Source: Saccoglossus kowalevskii (Eukaryota; Hemichordata; Enteropneusta; Harrimaniidae). Taken from it: 52,194 nt of DNA. The notes beneath the pieces are model-generated. The model was not told the DNA's origin. It was given only the letters and a program-made list of their open reading frames with translations, and searched no databases. Location of the stretch: NCBI RefSeq assembly GCF_000003605.2, contig NW_003149765.1, forward strand, positions 848,855-901,048, given 5' to 3'. Position 1 is the first letter of the stretch; each line of letters starts with the position of its first letter. This document shows positions 24,207 to 34,686 of the stretch, piece by piece. The translations under genes and the position numbers were made by a program.

Positions 24207-25389
24207 TCAATGCTTTCTTCGTGGTATAGACCAATATTTTTCTTTTTGTTTTTCGAAGATCTCGCGTGATTTTTCATAAAGTTTGACGTCATAATATAGA
24301 CTCTGTTGGACTTGGGTGTCGTTCTGCAGTTCTTCTTTCAGTTTTTTAACTTCATCGGACTTCGGCGAGACTAATTTTCCGCCCATTCTGTAAACACCCT
24401 TCTGGACCACCAATTTTGAGCACATGTCATGTAATGGTAGACCGTATACTTCTTGTAATAGTCTAAGAGATGCGTCGTACTCTTCTGTTATCCCGATTAC
24501 ACTGAACCAATTCTCTAAATTGCTTATAAAGTAATCTAGCAAAGCCTCCTTCTCTGTGGTGTTGATGGCGCTGTCTAAAAGCATCTTGTGGCGAAACCAA
24601 CATGGTGGAAAATTACGATTCCGTCCACTAAATTTTAATTTAGGAATCAGAGGACGGATTTTATCTACGTAAGTCTTGTCTGAGCAGATTTCTGTCGGCT
24701 TAAATTGCAGTTGGCGAAAGAAATAACTACCTTGGTGCAGCGCCCATTCTTTTAATGTCATCGACCTTGCGTCCCCAGCGGCACAGAGCGGGTCGCCGAG
24801 AGCACGCTTACAGAATTCGTGACACGAGATTATTCGCTCATATGGATCACGAAGCAAGGTGAAATAGGAACAAGGCCTTCGTTTGAAATCGTCACAAAGA
24901 CCAAAAGTGTTTTCACTGACATAAATTCTCCGTGTCGACTGCTTGTGGCTGATTTCCCGGGCGATGTTTGATGCAACGCGCTCGTCCCACATTCCAATGA
25001 ACTGGGGTAAACGTTTGACGACGGATATTCTCTCAATGCATTTTTTCAACGTACTTCCGCCGGACTTTTGGTTATGAACAAATATCAGATTATAGTCGGC
25101 GTATGTCATCGGTGACGTTATAGTGGTATTTACGTCGTTATCGACACTCCTGTCATATTCGTAAAGATAGTAATTTGGGGAAAACCTTTTTCTTTCGAAC
25201 CATTCATATCTCTGCAGTAGCCCATCTAAAATGGCGTTGTTTGTCTTTTTCTTCGGGTTGTTTTCCGTCACCGGTAGTATACCATGAAGCACATGCAAGG
25301 TCGCATTAGTCGAGTTACTGGAAACATGGGATCGATTCTCCAGTGACGTCGTTTCCATATTGGCAACATTGTCACTCGCGAATGGATAC
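24207..25389 (-). CDS. SULT-C: Golgi sulfotransferase-like protein, catalytic exon (5' exon not found)
   Basis: This is the large 3' exon only. The acceptor TTTCATTATTATTATCCAG precedes G at 25389, in the same phase 2 as the other family members. Upstream in-frame sequence lacks an ATG, so the exon needs a separate start exon. About 393 residues follow. The stem has NRS, NST and NAT sequons. The PAPS loop is HNQKSGGSTLK and the 3'-phosphate motif LRDPYERIISC. Then come WALHQGSYFFRQL and PCWFRHK, so the set of shared residues is complete. The C-terminus is basic. The expected anchor exon with a phase-2 donor was sought on the minus strand to about 29000 and not found. It may be farther right, in the gap at 26592-26641, or altered. 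Confidence 0.82.
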
Positions 25390-25574
25390 CTGGATAATAA
25401 TAATGAAAAACACAAAAAAAGTAAGTGACTTTTAGACGATGTTTTGTCGGACAACGGGCCCGCTAATCAGACGCCGCGAAAAAGTAATATTTCATCTGCG
25501 GGATAAGTGATGAAGAGAGATGTCGTAAAAATACTAAAAAAAAATATTAGACCCGGTTATCCAAAAAAGGAAAC

Positions 25575-25592
25575 AACGCACACACACACACG
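25575..25592. repeat. CA microsatellite
   Basis: A short run of alternating CA (about eight repeats) lies upstream of the SULT-C catalytic exon, probably within its intron. Confidence 0.8.
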
Positions 25593-25823
25593 ATGACACA
25601 AAATGTTTAGTTCGTCGTTCCCTTACATTGGATAGATCAATATAACTTTGAATAGATAAATGAGATGCTGAATTGTTCGAGTTACGGACACAAAAATACC
25701 ACGCCCATATTTTAGAAACCACGCTCACTTTTGCAAAACCACGCCCAAAGTGTAACTCGATGTTAAATTAACAGTTAACATACGTTTAACGTATGTTCGA
25801 TTACTAAATTTGAACGTTAACAA

Positions 25824-26390
25824 CTAGACTGGCGCAGTCGGGGCGATTAATTTGTTTTTGTAGTTCAAATAAAATACAAAACATCGCGAAATGGAGGTGT
25901 TAGCGCGAAATCCCCTGTAACTGTGAAATCATCCCGACTGGTTTATTCTGCATGGCCCTCTATCGACACTGCAGGAACCCGTCGATTTTTCAACGGGTAA
26001 TTATGTTAATGATGTTCTAATTGACAATCATCTAAGCCAATCACAACGTCTCTTCAACTGATCTCTGACCGAGAAGACGTCGGCTGGTTGTAGCAGCAGC
26101 CGACTAGTACGAGTTACTTTTTTTACAAATTGTGATGAATTGGAAACGACGACTACGACAAACTCGAATTTCAACGTGCCGCCATGTTATGTCTGCAGTG
26201 TGACCTTCACCATGTACACCTCATTTTGCACGTGTTTCCGCGCCCACCTGTGGGCATTCATGAATATTTAATAACAATGAATTTCCTGCAGAATAAACCA
26301 GTCGGGGTGATTTACTCATATTCGCGATTTTTTTTAATTTTATTTAAACTACAAAAAAACAAATTAATCTCCCCGACTGCGCCAGTCTAG
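25824..26390. mobile_element. 567-bp non-autonomous DNA transposon with 7-bp target-site duplication
   Basis: Both ends start CTAGACTGGCGCAGTCGGGG when read inward, and pairing continues for about 130 bp with small gaps. A second conserved block, CCCGACTGGTTTATTCTGCA, is present near the inner end of each arm. The direct repeat TTAACAA flanks both sides (25817-25823 and 26391-26397). No transposase is encoded. The long inverted repeats and 7-bp duplication do not match a superfamily I can name with confidence. A TTAA-centred or TA-type reading of the boundary is possible. It probably sits in the SULT-C intron or 5' region. Confidence 0.85.
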
Positions 26391-26548
26391 TTAACAACTG
26401 GCACAGTTAGTGTACAACTCGTCTGCGCGGATTGGAGTTACAAATAATTGCCTCATGCGCACAGTCAGTTTGTTTAGTATTTAGTACTCCTCAATACTAT
26501 ATATTAGTTATTGTCATGCTGACGGGGCTGCCAAATGTATATTTGTTA

Positions 26549-26730
26549 TTAAAGCGGGAGGGTCGTCACCTGCCACGCGCGGGAATTGAGTNNNNNNNNN
26601 NNNNNNNNNNNNNNNNNNNNNNNNNNNNNNNNNNNNNNNNNGCAGAGGCACATGGGTAGACGCTGTTTGTAAACAATGACACGCTATGGCCATGTTGACG
26701 CATGCGCAGGTGACGACTCCCCCGCTTTAA
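26549..26730. mobile_element. Short inverted-repeat element (MITE), family 1 copy C, containing the assembly gap
   Basis: The left end reads TTAAAGCGGGAGGGTCGTCA and the right end, reverse complemented, reads TTAAAGCGGGGGAGTCGTCA. The ends match the copies at 1907-2035 and 23123-23432. The core is interrupted by 50 N, so its true length is unknown. Confidence 0.65.
26592..26641. other. Assembly gap (50 N)
   Basis: Fifty unspecified bases. The round number suggests a placeholder gap. It lies inside a palindromic MITE, where short-read assembly commonly breaks. Confidence 0.99.
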
Positions 26731-26863
26731 GACTGTCATATGACCTGTGCCAGTGGATCAACCAGAATTTGATGTAAAACAGTCTCGATCGCCAGATTGT
26801 ATAGGGGGCGATACAACTAGTAAAACAAATAAATATACAGTCAGAATAGCTGACATCATGTAC

Positions 26864-27071
26864 TGTAAAATACTTTATTTTCGCTTGGAATTAATTCTCG
26901 CTATTTTCGCTGAAGGAATGGTTCAGTGAAAATAAAACCAAGCGAATATATCTTTTCTCCTATAGTTTACATTCAACTCATTCAAAAATCAGTGACAATA
27001 AATTTTATACAAAACACCCAAAACGTCTTTTCAGCAAAAATTAATTCCACCTAAAATAAAGTATTTTACAG
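26864..27071. mobile_element. 208-bp MITE with TA target-site duplication
   Basis: The left end reads CTGTAAAATACTTTATTTTC and the right end, reverse complemented, reads CTGTAAAATACTTTATTTTA. A further block, GGAATTAATT, also pairs. TA flanks both sides (26862-26863 and 27072-27073). Tc1/mariner-type insertion is the likely origin. The element is non-coding. Confidence 0.75.
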
Positions 27072-28500
27072 TAATTAAAAGTTGCATATGATAACAGACG
27101 TGTACGTTATATATGACTTGGTATTACGGAGCATGCGCAGTTTGCGTTGTATTTAAAACATGACGTGCGTCATATTATTCCAACTTCATTAACATGTTCA
27201 ATACGATGCTTCCAAAACTTCACGATTGTATTAAATACTGGCATTACCATCAAAATTAAAGGTTTGTATGTTGTCATTTTTTTTTCAATGTGTTGGTGAT
27301 CATTATTGTTTTGAATTAACTCCCATAGAAACATATTGGAATCAGGGAAAGGTCTTCGTCTGAGTCCACATTATCTTGCCACACAACCTTCTCAACCAAT
27401 AAGGCGCTGTCTGGGATTCGATTATTTTCACGTTTACGTGTAAGACATACATTTACATTTGAATACGTTGAAATTCAACAAGAATTGAATGGTCCGTCCA
27501 GCCAACCAACCAAATTTTAAGCAGTTATAAATAGTTTAACTTTAAAAAATCAAACAAACTGAATCAAACTCCATTCACATGACCCCCATATGAACAATCT
27601 TTGCAAAACATAAATTATCAAATTCCTGAATATTTCTGCTAGCCATAAATATATTTTGCTTTGAATTGTTCAGATCATTTTAACTAAACTATGGGATTTC
27701 CCCTGTTGCTACAGTTTATTGTAGATATATTTAAAACGCATCCACGATCATCATACAATATGCGATTATTAGTTCTTATTTCGACTGGAACGCGTTACGG
27801 CAGTCGAGTATGTATGAGAGTGAGAACCCACACGTTTAAAATGTATGCAGCGATATAACCAGTTTAGATACATCAATCAATTGTGGGGTTCGGGGTGGGT
27901 GGTGGTTAAATAATAATGAAACTTGTACATTTACATATTTAACTTGTACATTTACATATTTAACTTGTACATTTACATATTTAACAAATCAACTGTCATT
28001 CGGAAATTTTGAATCAAATTGAGAAAGTATACATCAAACAAAATAAACCTAATCATTAGAGCAAAACAGTTACAGCAGTCACAAGCTTTAATATAACTAC
28101 ATTGTACCACTTCCAGATTCAAAAACAATTTTGCATGTTTGTGTTACTATGACTACGTAGGATTGTCTGTGTATCGGTGTTGACAGAATTATACACTTTT
28201 CCATACGGTACTAATACTGTGACAGTTTGATCTTATCCTGGAAAAATAGAATTGTTATTAATCGGCCATTGGGTCGTGAAATGGAATTACGTGCATTCAA
28301 TAGCTATCCAGACCAAAAGAATTAAATTAATGTCAGGCAAACAGTCAACTAATACAGACTCACACATAGAATCCATACGGTACTAATAAATAGAGATCTT
28401 ACACTAGCAAACGCCTAACAATACAGAATTAGTCGCAACCGACCGGTAAACGATCAACTAGAGGTCAATCAGGTTTTAATGAATTGACCCACGGCACGTT
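27072..28500. other. Intergenic stretch, no gene seen
   Basis: AT-rich, with a three-unit 21-bp repeat at 27920-27982 and a short direct repeat CCATACGGTACTAATA near 28201 and 28374. No exon with convincing splice sites was found. Confidence 0.5.
27920..27982. repeat. 21-bp tandem repeat, three units
   Basis: Three identical units of AACTTGTACATTTACATATT plus T stand head to tail. Confidence 0.9.
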
Positions 28501-28876
28501 AGACTAATATGCTCGTTAAGTTGTCAAACGAATCGGACATAGATGTGTGCGATGTATTCTATAACCTGTCACCGTACACACAAACAGCGACAAGTCTGCG
28601 TTCGACTCGAACCACTTGTGTTTATTTATTTAGTACGGTGGTACAGATTTGCCACACATTTGTTGTCACGGAGACCAGCATTGACACCCCCCCCCCAAAA
28701 GGTCAGTTTAAATTAAATATATTTCCTAAAATAATTAAACCGCTAGGTGATGTCACGCTATGTCGTCTCACTGAGTCATGTGTAATTATAGAACTGACCA
28801 CTGAACTAAATCCCATACTGTACAGCTCAAGAAAATGTCACGTTGAGTAGGGGGATATTCTTACTGCTCTTACCTG

Positions 28877-28990
28877 ATCACTGGACTTGAATATAACCCT
28901 CTGCGATAGAGACACACGCCGGCGAACAGCAGCGAAGCGGAAGACTACGATTACAGACGTTCTGAAGATCTGTTGCCATCGATACATCGC
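28877..28990 (-). other. Candidate 5' exon with strong donor
   Basis: On the minus strand an ATG near 28990 opens 38 codons (MYRWQQIFRTSVIVVFRF...) and ends at GATCAG|GTAAGA, a near-perfect donor. Base composition around it is richer in C and G than the surroundings. The donor is phase 0, so it cannot join the phase-2 acceptor of SULT-C in this frame. It may be the first exon of another gene or a leader exon. No partner exon was found. Confidence 0.25.
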
Positions 28991-28999
28991 TGAAGCAGT

Positions 29000-30044
29000 G
29001 TGTGCTTTTCCGACCCGCCGAAAACACCCCGACACTATAAATTGCAGTGACGAACAGACAGGAACAAAACCCTCACCACTGTCGTTCCAGTACACATACA
29101 CACTGCGCGCGGTCACTTTGATATCTCGACAGAAAATGAAAGTGTTTGTCAAGACACCGCGTTGACACAGTCAAACGACGTGAGTCATTGTGCCGAACAC
29201 CGAGGCACTCGCTGCATAATATCGCTGGACTGTGAGATTATAAATATGCGTACCGTGCCCCCAAGAGAATGCGTCACCATGGAAACCGAACCTGAAATTA
29301 ACCGATATTTCTTGTCTCCGAGGTTTTGTGCTTTGGGTGCGCGTACTGAGACAAACGTGCTAAGACAACCTCGTCAAACCATTGTATCGCATTCAGCGTT
29401 GACCTCAATGGCGTTTAACTGTGAATAGAGCGATCGTACAATGCTGTATTAAAGTGAATTGTACATGTAGTTCAATACAGGCGTAGGTTAAATTTGCATA
29501 GTCACAAAAGCTATGTGAGTTTCCTTAAAGGCATCTGTACGCGTCTAACGAATATTGCATGGCCCAGCCTAAAGGGTCATCATCACAGTACAACTACTTT
29601 ACACTCTTATTATTGCCCCACAAAGTGTGACAAATGATGAAAAAAGATCGGCAACAGCGAAGCGGGTTGGAGGTAATAAATTTATAATATCGAATTTAAT
29701 GGCCGGATCATAATAGAATGCTGACGACACGAACATGTTGAACTTTAACAGTTTTTGCATTATCTTGAAAGTGACAGGTACGTGGCTGAATTAACGCAAT
29801 TACTCCACTGATGTTATACAAGACAATTATCTACATACCCCGGAACTTAGCACCATTTGTTTGATTTCGAAGTCTATTAAAATGACTACAACAATTGGGT
29901 ATGCAAGAACACTAGTGCATGACCGTAGAGAAAGTTAGCGGCCCCGTAGTGAACCAACTTGTGTCCACGGAGCAAACACAATTTGCTGGCATATAACCCA
30001 CACCACGAACCCAATCCAACCCAACCCAAGAAAGGTAACTATTA
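29000..30044. other. Intergenic stretch, no gene seen
   Basis: Moderately CpG-containing from 28880 to 29420, compared with the AT-rich neighbourhood. Overlapping short frames on both strands have no recognisable motif. This may be a promoter-type region for the candidate exon at 28877-28990, but nothing direct supports that. Confidence 0.35.
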
Positions 30045-30690
30045 TGTCATGAATTTGTTTTTGCGTATCTGTTGGTCGACTTAATTAACTGATTATTAGC
30101 GAATTGCTGTGTTATGTCTGTCATCGTTTAGGTCTATTTGAAGTTTTGGACGGAACTTGGCTCAGTGATTTGGAACTAATTACAAGATACCGTCGCTATT
30201 CTGACATTCATAGTTATTAATGTAGTGAACGATTAATCAAAAGATATGACGTATTCAGTACTTAGTGTGATTGGCTTTATGATTGAAGGTTACGCCCTAG
30301 AGTCTTATTACTGCATTGTAATTGGTCAGAGTTTTGAAAATGAATAAAGAGAGTTTTGAGTTGGTCTTGGCGAATACTCCACGACAGACACAGTCCGAGA
30401 GAGTCCAGGGGCGAGCCTTGAGGCAGTCCAGTCTTGGGCGAGTCTTGGTTCAGCCTTGTAAGAGTCTTGGGGACTTTTCCTCAGGGCGCTGTGTCTTATA
30501 GAGTGCTCCAAAAGATCGACTAAGACGAGAGCTGAAACGTATTTCGTTGTGTGCGTCTTATTTGACTGTAAAGTATAAGTGACTTTCCCGATCCCGTACC
30601 TCAAGGGGACGAGATAGAGAGACGAGACGAGTTTCCCCCCTGGCAAGTGTGGAGACCCCGAGAGAGAAGATTTTACCCCTGATAATTACA
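30045..30690 (+). mobile_element. LTR-like repeat, copy 2
   Basis: It matches 498-1160 in inverted orientation along nearly its whole length. It starts TGTCATGAATTTG and ends around TTACCCCTGATAATTACA, where the last dozen bases differ from copy 1. An AATAAA lies at about 30343. No internal coding region, primer site or target-site duplication is visible next to it, so it is best read as a solo LTR. The frame at 30326-30646 on the minus strand is a by-product of the repeat. Confidence 0.55.
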
Positions 30691-32745
30691 TCATTCACGG
30701 CACAGTGCGAGTGTGGTATAGCGACTCATTTCCGTTATGTTGTATTATAAAGACTACAAACACAATGTGATGATATTGAACTCGAACGAGCCTGCTCACC
30801 TGGGTTAGAGTAAATAACGATCCATGAATCAACAAATAACAAATCACGAATCAATGTATCGCGAATAAAAAAAAATCAACGAAGCACGATTCAAGAAATC
30901 CAAAACGAAATATAAATGACAAATAAAAGCTCTTTTGGCGGATGCAACAATGCATATAGTAATAGTGTGCGAGTTAATTAATGAATTAATAAGTTAATTA
31001 GTTAATTAGGTTTCATCATACAAGTGTAATGAACTAAGATAAGACAATACTAGGGGAAGGCTAGGGTGTGGGTGGTCTTTGGATCGTGAGGTAGATGAGA
31101 AGAACGTATAGTGCATGATATGTTGTGAGGTTTTCTGGCATTGTTAGAATAACAATCAATATAAAACACGTATTAACAATGTCGGCTGTACTCCCCAGTT
31201 CTACACGAACGATAGTAATACTTAAAATATTGTTGTTGCATATATTATTGATGATATAAATTACGTCTTAGATTTGTTGAACCGTAATCTTTAATTTGTT
31301 AATTCATGATTGGTGAACTACCCTACCCCACGTCGAGGAAACGTCATTCACGTATTTAGCCTCAAAACATGCTATAATGTGAATACTTCTTAACACCGTT
31401 ACATTATTTGTGTTCAGCTTGCGGTAAGTTATACGATATCCAAGCAGTGTTGGCGGTGTCGATAGATGTTGTGCGATGTTCTCACGACACCTGGCATACA
31501 TTATGGAATATGAAATTACTGAAAACCTATACTGTCAGGTTGCGTAACTTTCATTTGTTCCACGTCTTGCAAATCACTACACTTGTTCAATAAAATAGAT
31601 GTGGGATTTTTCTACACCTGTTCATTTTGGAAAATATAAAATCTGATATTATTGACCCAAACCGACCCCTCATGACATAGCTGGTCACGTTCTGCCATGG
31701 AATGTTTGACAACAAATCGTCGTCTACTCAAACTACTATAGAGACTATTTAGACTGTAATATCGCTCCTTATTTCGAATGTAATGTTCAATGTTGATTTG
31801 GGGGCGATTAAATAGTAAAATCATAATGTAAAAGTTTCACGCGACACGACCTAGTAGCAGACAATGAGCAACATTATATGGACATAACCCCGGGACACAA
31901 CAAATCAATACTATATGGGATATAGGGTGTTGGACATTAAGATACTAATACCAGACATTGGAACTTTTAATTTTCTTTCATTTGAGCTACGCTTTTTAAT
32001 GATGTTGATTTCCTCTGTCATATATGTATGTTTTTTATCAGTATACTTTTTTTCTACAATTTTTCTTTTCCTTTGGACAAATTTATCGGCCTTCTACTCT
32101 TATTGCCAAACCAATCTAAACTAAAATGTGTTATTGGATACGTCTTAAGGTCAATTGTTTCTCAGAAGTTACTCTACGACCATTCTTGACGCCTTCCTCA
32201 TTGAACTGTTATTGATCAACTTCCAAACGTAATTATTTACACAAATATAAACAAGTACGTTGTAAGTTGGTGGCGACCCCTCCCCTCCTCGCCATTCAAT
32301 TGCACCGCGTTCATTTGATGTGAAACAGCGACTTACGACCAAAGCTGACTTTAGTGATTACTATTCATAAGCTGAAGACACGTGGTGCGATTCAACCAAT
32401 CACAACTGACTACGAATTGGTGAGTATTTATTTCAGTACAATGTAAATGATCTCCAAGTTCAATTGAGCTACCAATGATTTCTAAGATTCATAATGAAAG
32501 TGCTTTATTTATCAAGTATTCATATTTTTAAATTCGAAATACAAAAATATTTTTGTTTACACTTGATTGTATGGTTTTCTTCCCACATCTATTAGAATGT
32601 CGTTCTGTGACATGTGCTGAAAAAGTCCACTTTTTATCATGATCGGAGTTTTCCATTATAGGCAATAGAAAGTTACTCCCCACAATGCATTGCATATATG
32701 TACATTATTCCACTCAGTTGTGCGCAATTTGAATACAACCTGTTA
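30691..32745. other. Intergenic stretch, no gene seen
   Basis: AT-rich with a TTAATTAA-rich patch at 30970-31010. The frames are short and unconvincing. Nothing specific was recognised. Confidence 0.5.
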
Positions 32746-33600
32746 TGACTTGTACCAAAATAGTTTTATTTCCTTGTCAGCTAGTACAAAACAACAAACA
32801 CACCGACAGGCTGATTAGCGACCCGCAAGGAGACGTAAAAAATCATATTGGTGATCGTTGCCATGGCAACGGAAGGAGAGGTTTTTTTGGGGGGCAAATG
32901 TTTCCACGTCATCAGGGTGCAGGTGTGACCAGCCTTGTCTTAGAAATTCGGTTCACACACAAAAAAATCATGAAAGCTCGGGTTTTGCCTGACAATACTT
33001 ACATTGGACCGACTTCAAAAACATACATAATTAACTTGCATGTTAGACTTGAGGGACTAGAATTCAGTAAATTTGAATGTTTTACAGAATTGAACACTTG
33101 AATGGATGAAGTGTTTAAATATTTCGATCCAGTGGAACTCTGGACTTGACTAAAAAAATAGTAACTTTGAAGCCCACTCAAGCATAAGTAGAATAAGATA
33201 TGTCCGATATTTTTACTCAAAGATTTATTTTGCGCGAAGCCATGGCCACACATTCAGGTTCTTGGGCGTTGCTATAGCAACGATTGGGGCAGGATTGTCT
33301 TTACCATTTCCCACCTAACTGCAGGTGTGACCTGCCTGTCAAGTTTGAACAAAATCGCCCAGCCAAAAAAAAATACAAACAATTAAAACGCCATTTCTAA
33401 CGAAAAACCTGTCAAATTACATGGCAACACAAAAATTAGTATCTTTGGACACACGCTCAAGCAGAGTAGAATGAGAGATATGTTCGATATTTACGGTATA
33501 AATATTCAGTTATTTGACAACTAAATTAGAATGCAGGTATGACCTGTCTGTCAAGTTGGAATGTAATCGGTCCAGCTTTGCTATGTTTAAACTGAGTTTA
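32745..33600. repeat. Degenerate repeat region with X-box-like palindromes
   Basis: Modules containing a perfect palindrome (GTTGCCATGGCAAC at 32857-32870, GTTGCTATAGCAAC at 33268-33281) are followed by GCAGGTGTGACC(A/T)GCC and similar text near 32920, 33323 and 33535. A related module lies at about 40497-40552. The first palindrome equals the RFX/X-box consensus. The modules look like diverged copies of one interspersed repeat. Confidence 0.45.
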
Positions 33601-34149
33601 TTTTTTACTAAAGTATGACGACAAAATTACAATTCTATCCCGCAGAGTTTAAGCAGTAAAAATACTATAGCCTATGGTATCGAATGTTTTACACAATAAA
33701 ATAAGATTCTAGTTTGGGCTTTTTTAATTTGTGTTTAATTATTTAGTTTTGTTATGCATTTTCTTTTTCTTTATTTTATTTTATTTTATTATTTATTTGC
33801 TGGCAGTGTTTTAAGAGTTTTGGTAATCGCGAAAGCCCACAAAGATCTAACCCGGAACCATTTAAGCCACAATATAATCTATCATAAAAATCATAGATGA
33901 TTTTTGTTGCATTTGACAATGTTTAACTTACCGAAAAGCCGTGTTTTCCCGATCGTTTTTATCGCTAACATCGGTATAATCCGCCATTTTATTTGAGTGT
34001 GTTTGTGACCTGACTCTGACCGGTAACGTCATCAGGCGCGCTATATAAGGAAGTCTGTGATTCGTTGACTAAACCAGTCAGAGGAGGCCTTATTGAAATC
34101 TCGTTACATAAGCATTGGTTCAAATGTATGTGACGATAATTTCAAAAAG

Positions 34150-34300
34150 TACAAAAAACAAAACAAAATATAAAAGTGCAAAAATACAAAATAATAGTAA
34201 AAGTAAAATAAATATATAAAATATAATACATGCAGTACAATATATCAGACTTTAATCAGATTGATCAAATACTAATTTCTTGTATTTCTCTAATAAAAAG
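34150..34300. repeat. Dispersed A-rich repeat tail, copy 1
   Basis: An A-rich run followed by CAGTACAATATATCAGACTTTAATC-type text resembles 41850-41990 (GCCGTACAATACATCAGATTTTAATC). It looks like the end of an interspersed element of unknown class. Confidence 0.4.
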
Positions 34301-34484
34301 TGTGACTGAGTTCGCTATTTTTTAAGCTGCACGTAAATTGTCATTCTGTACTTCATTGGTGATAAATACAGATGGCGTGCTTTGGGCTACATGGAGGTCA
34401 GAGGTTGCTAGTACATGCCCTCGGCAGCCTCCCTCACATGTTTCACGACGCGGAGTTAGGGGTACGTAGACAGTGTAGGGTACA

Positions 34485-34540
34485 TGGACTCACTTGGCCG
34501 ATGACGCTTACACTGTTGAGATACCAGGTTCGACCCAAAG
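34485..34540 (+). repeat. tRNA-like A-box/B-box segment, probable SINE head or tRNA relic
   Basis: ACTCACTTGGCCGATGACGC (about 34489-34508) resembles a tRNA D-arm/A box, and GGTTCGACCC (34527-34536) is a good B box. Between them GAGATACCA resembles the linker seen in tRNA-derived SINEs. The acceptor stem does not pair, so this is not a functional tRNA. The frame at 34372-34686 that overlaps it is not considered coding. Confidence 0.4.
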
Positions 34541-34686
34541 GAATACATGAATTAGTTCATTACAGATGGTCCGGCCGTATTCATTCAAACGATTTCCCTC
34601 TTCCAAATACCTGCAAACTCTTCAATAAAACTCTAAGGCGTTGCAGAATAAACATGCGATCAGCCAATGGCTGTAGCCGTTGGTAA

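Noticed and set aside
25390-25454. Hydrophobic extension of SULT-C that could be mistaken for a signal peptide
   Set aside because: It has no ATG start and ends at a consensus acceptor with the family phase, so it is intron sequence.
25732-25783. Short minus-strand frame (MLTVNLTSSYTLGVVLQ) with a phase-2 GTGAGC donor as SULT-C exon 1
   Set aside because: It has no real membrane segment, is too short compared with the other anchors, and lies in a locally repetitive ACCACGCCC stretch.
34485-34540. Functional tRNA gene
   Set aside because: The B box is good but acceptor and anticodon stems do not pair, so only a SINE head or relic is plausible.
34372-34686. 104-codon frame overlapping the tRNA-like boxes
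   Set aside because: No motif, and the overlap with a Pol III-type promoter suggests repeat sequence.
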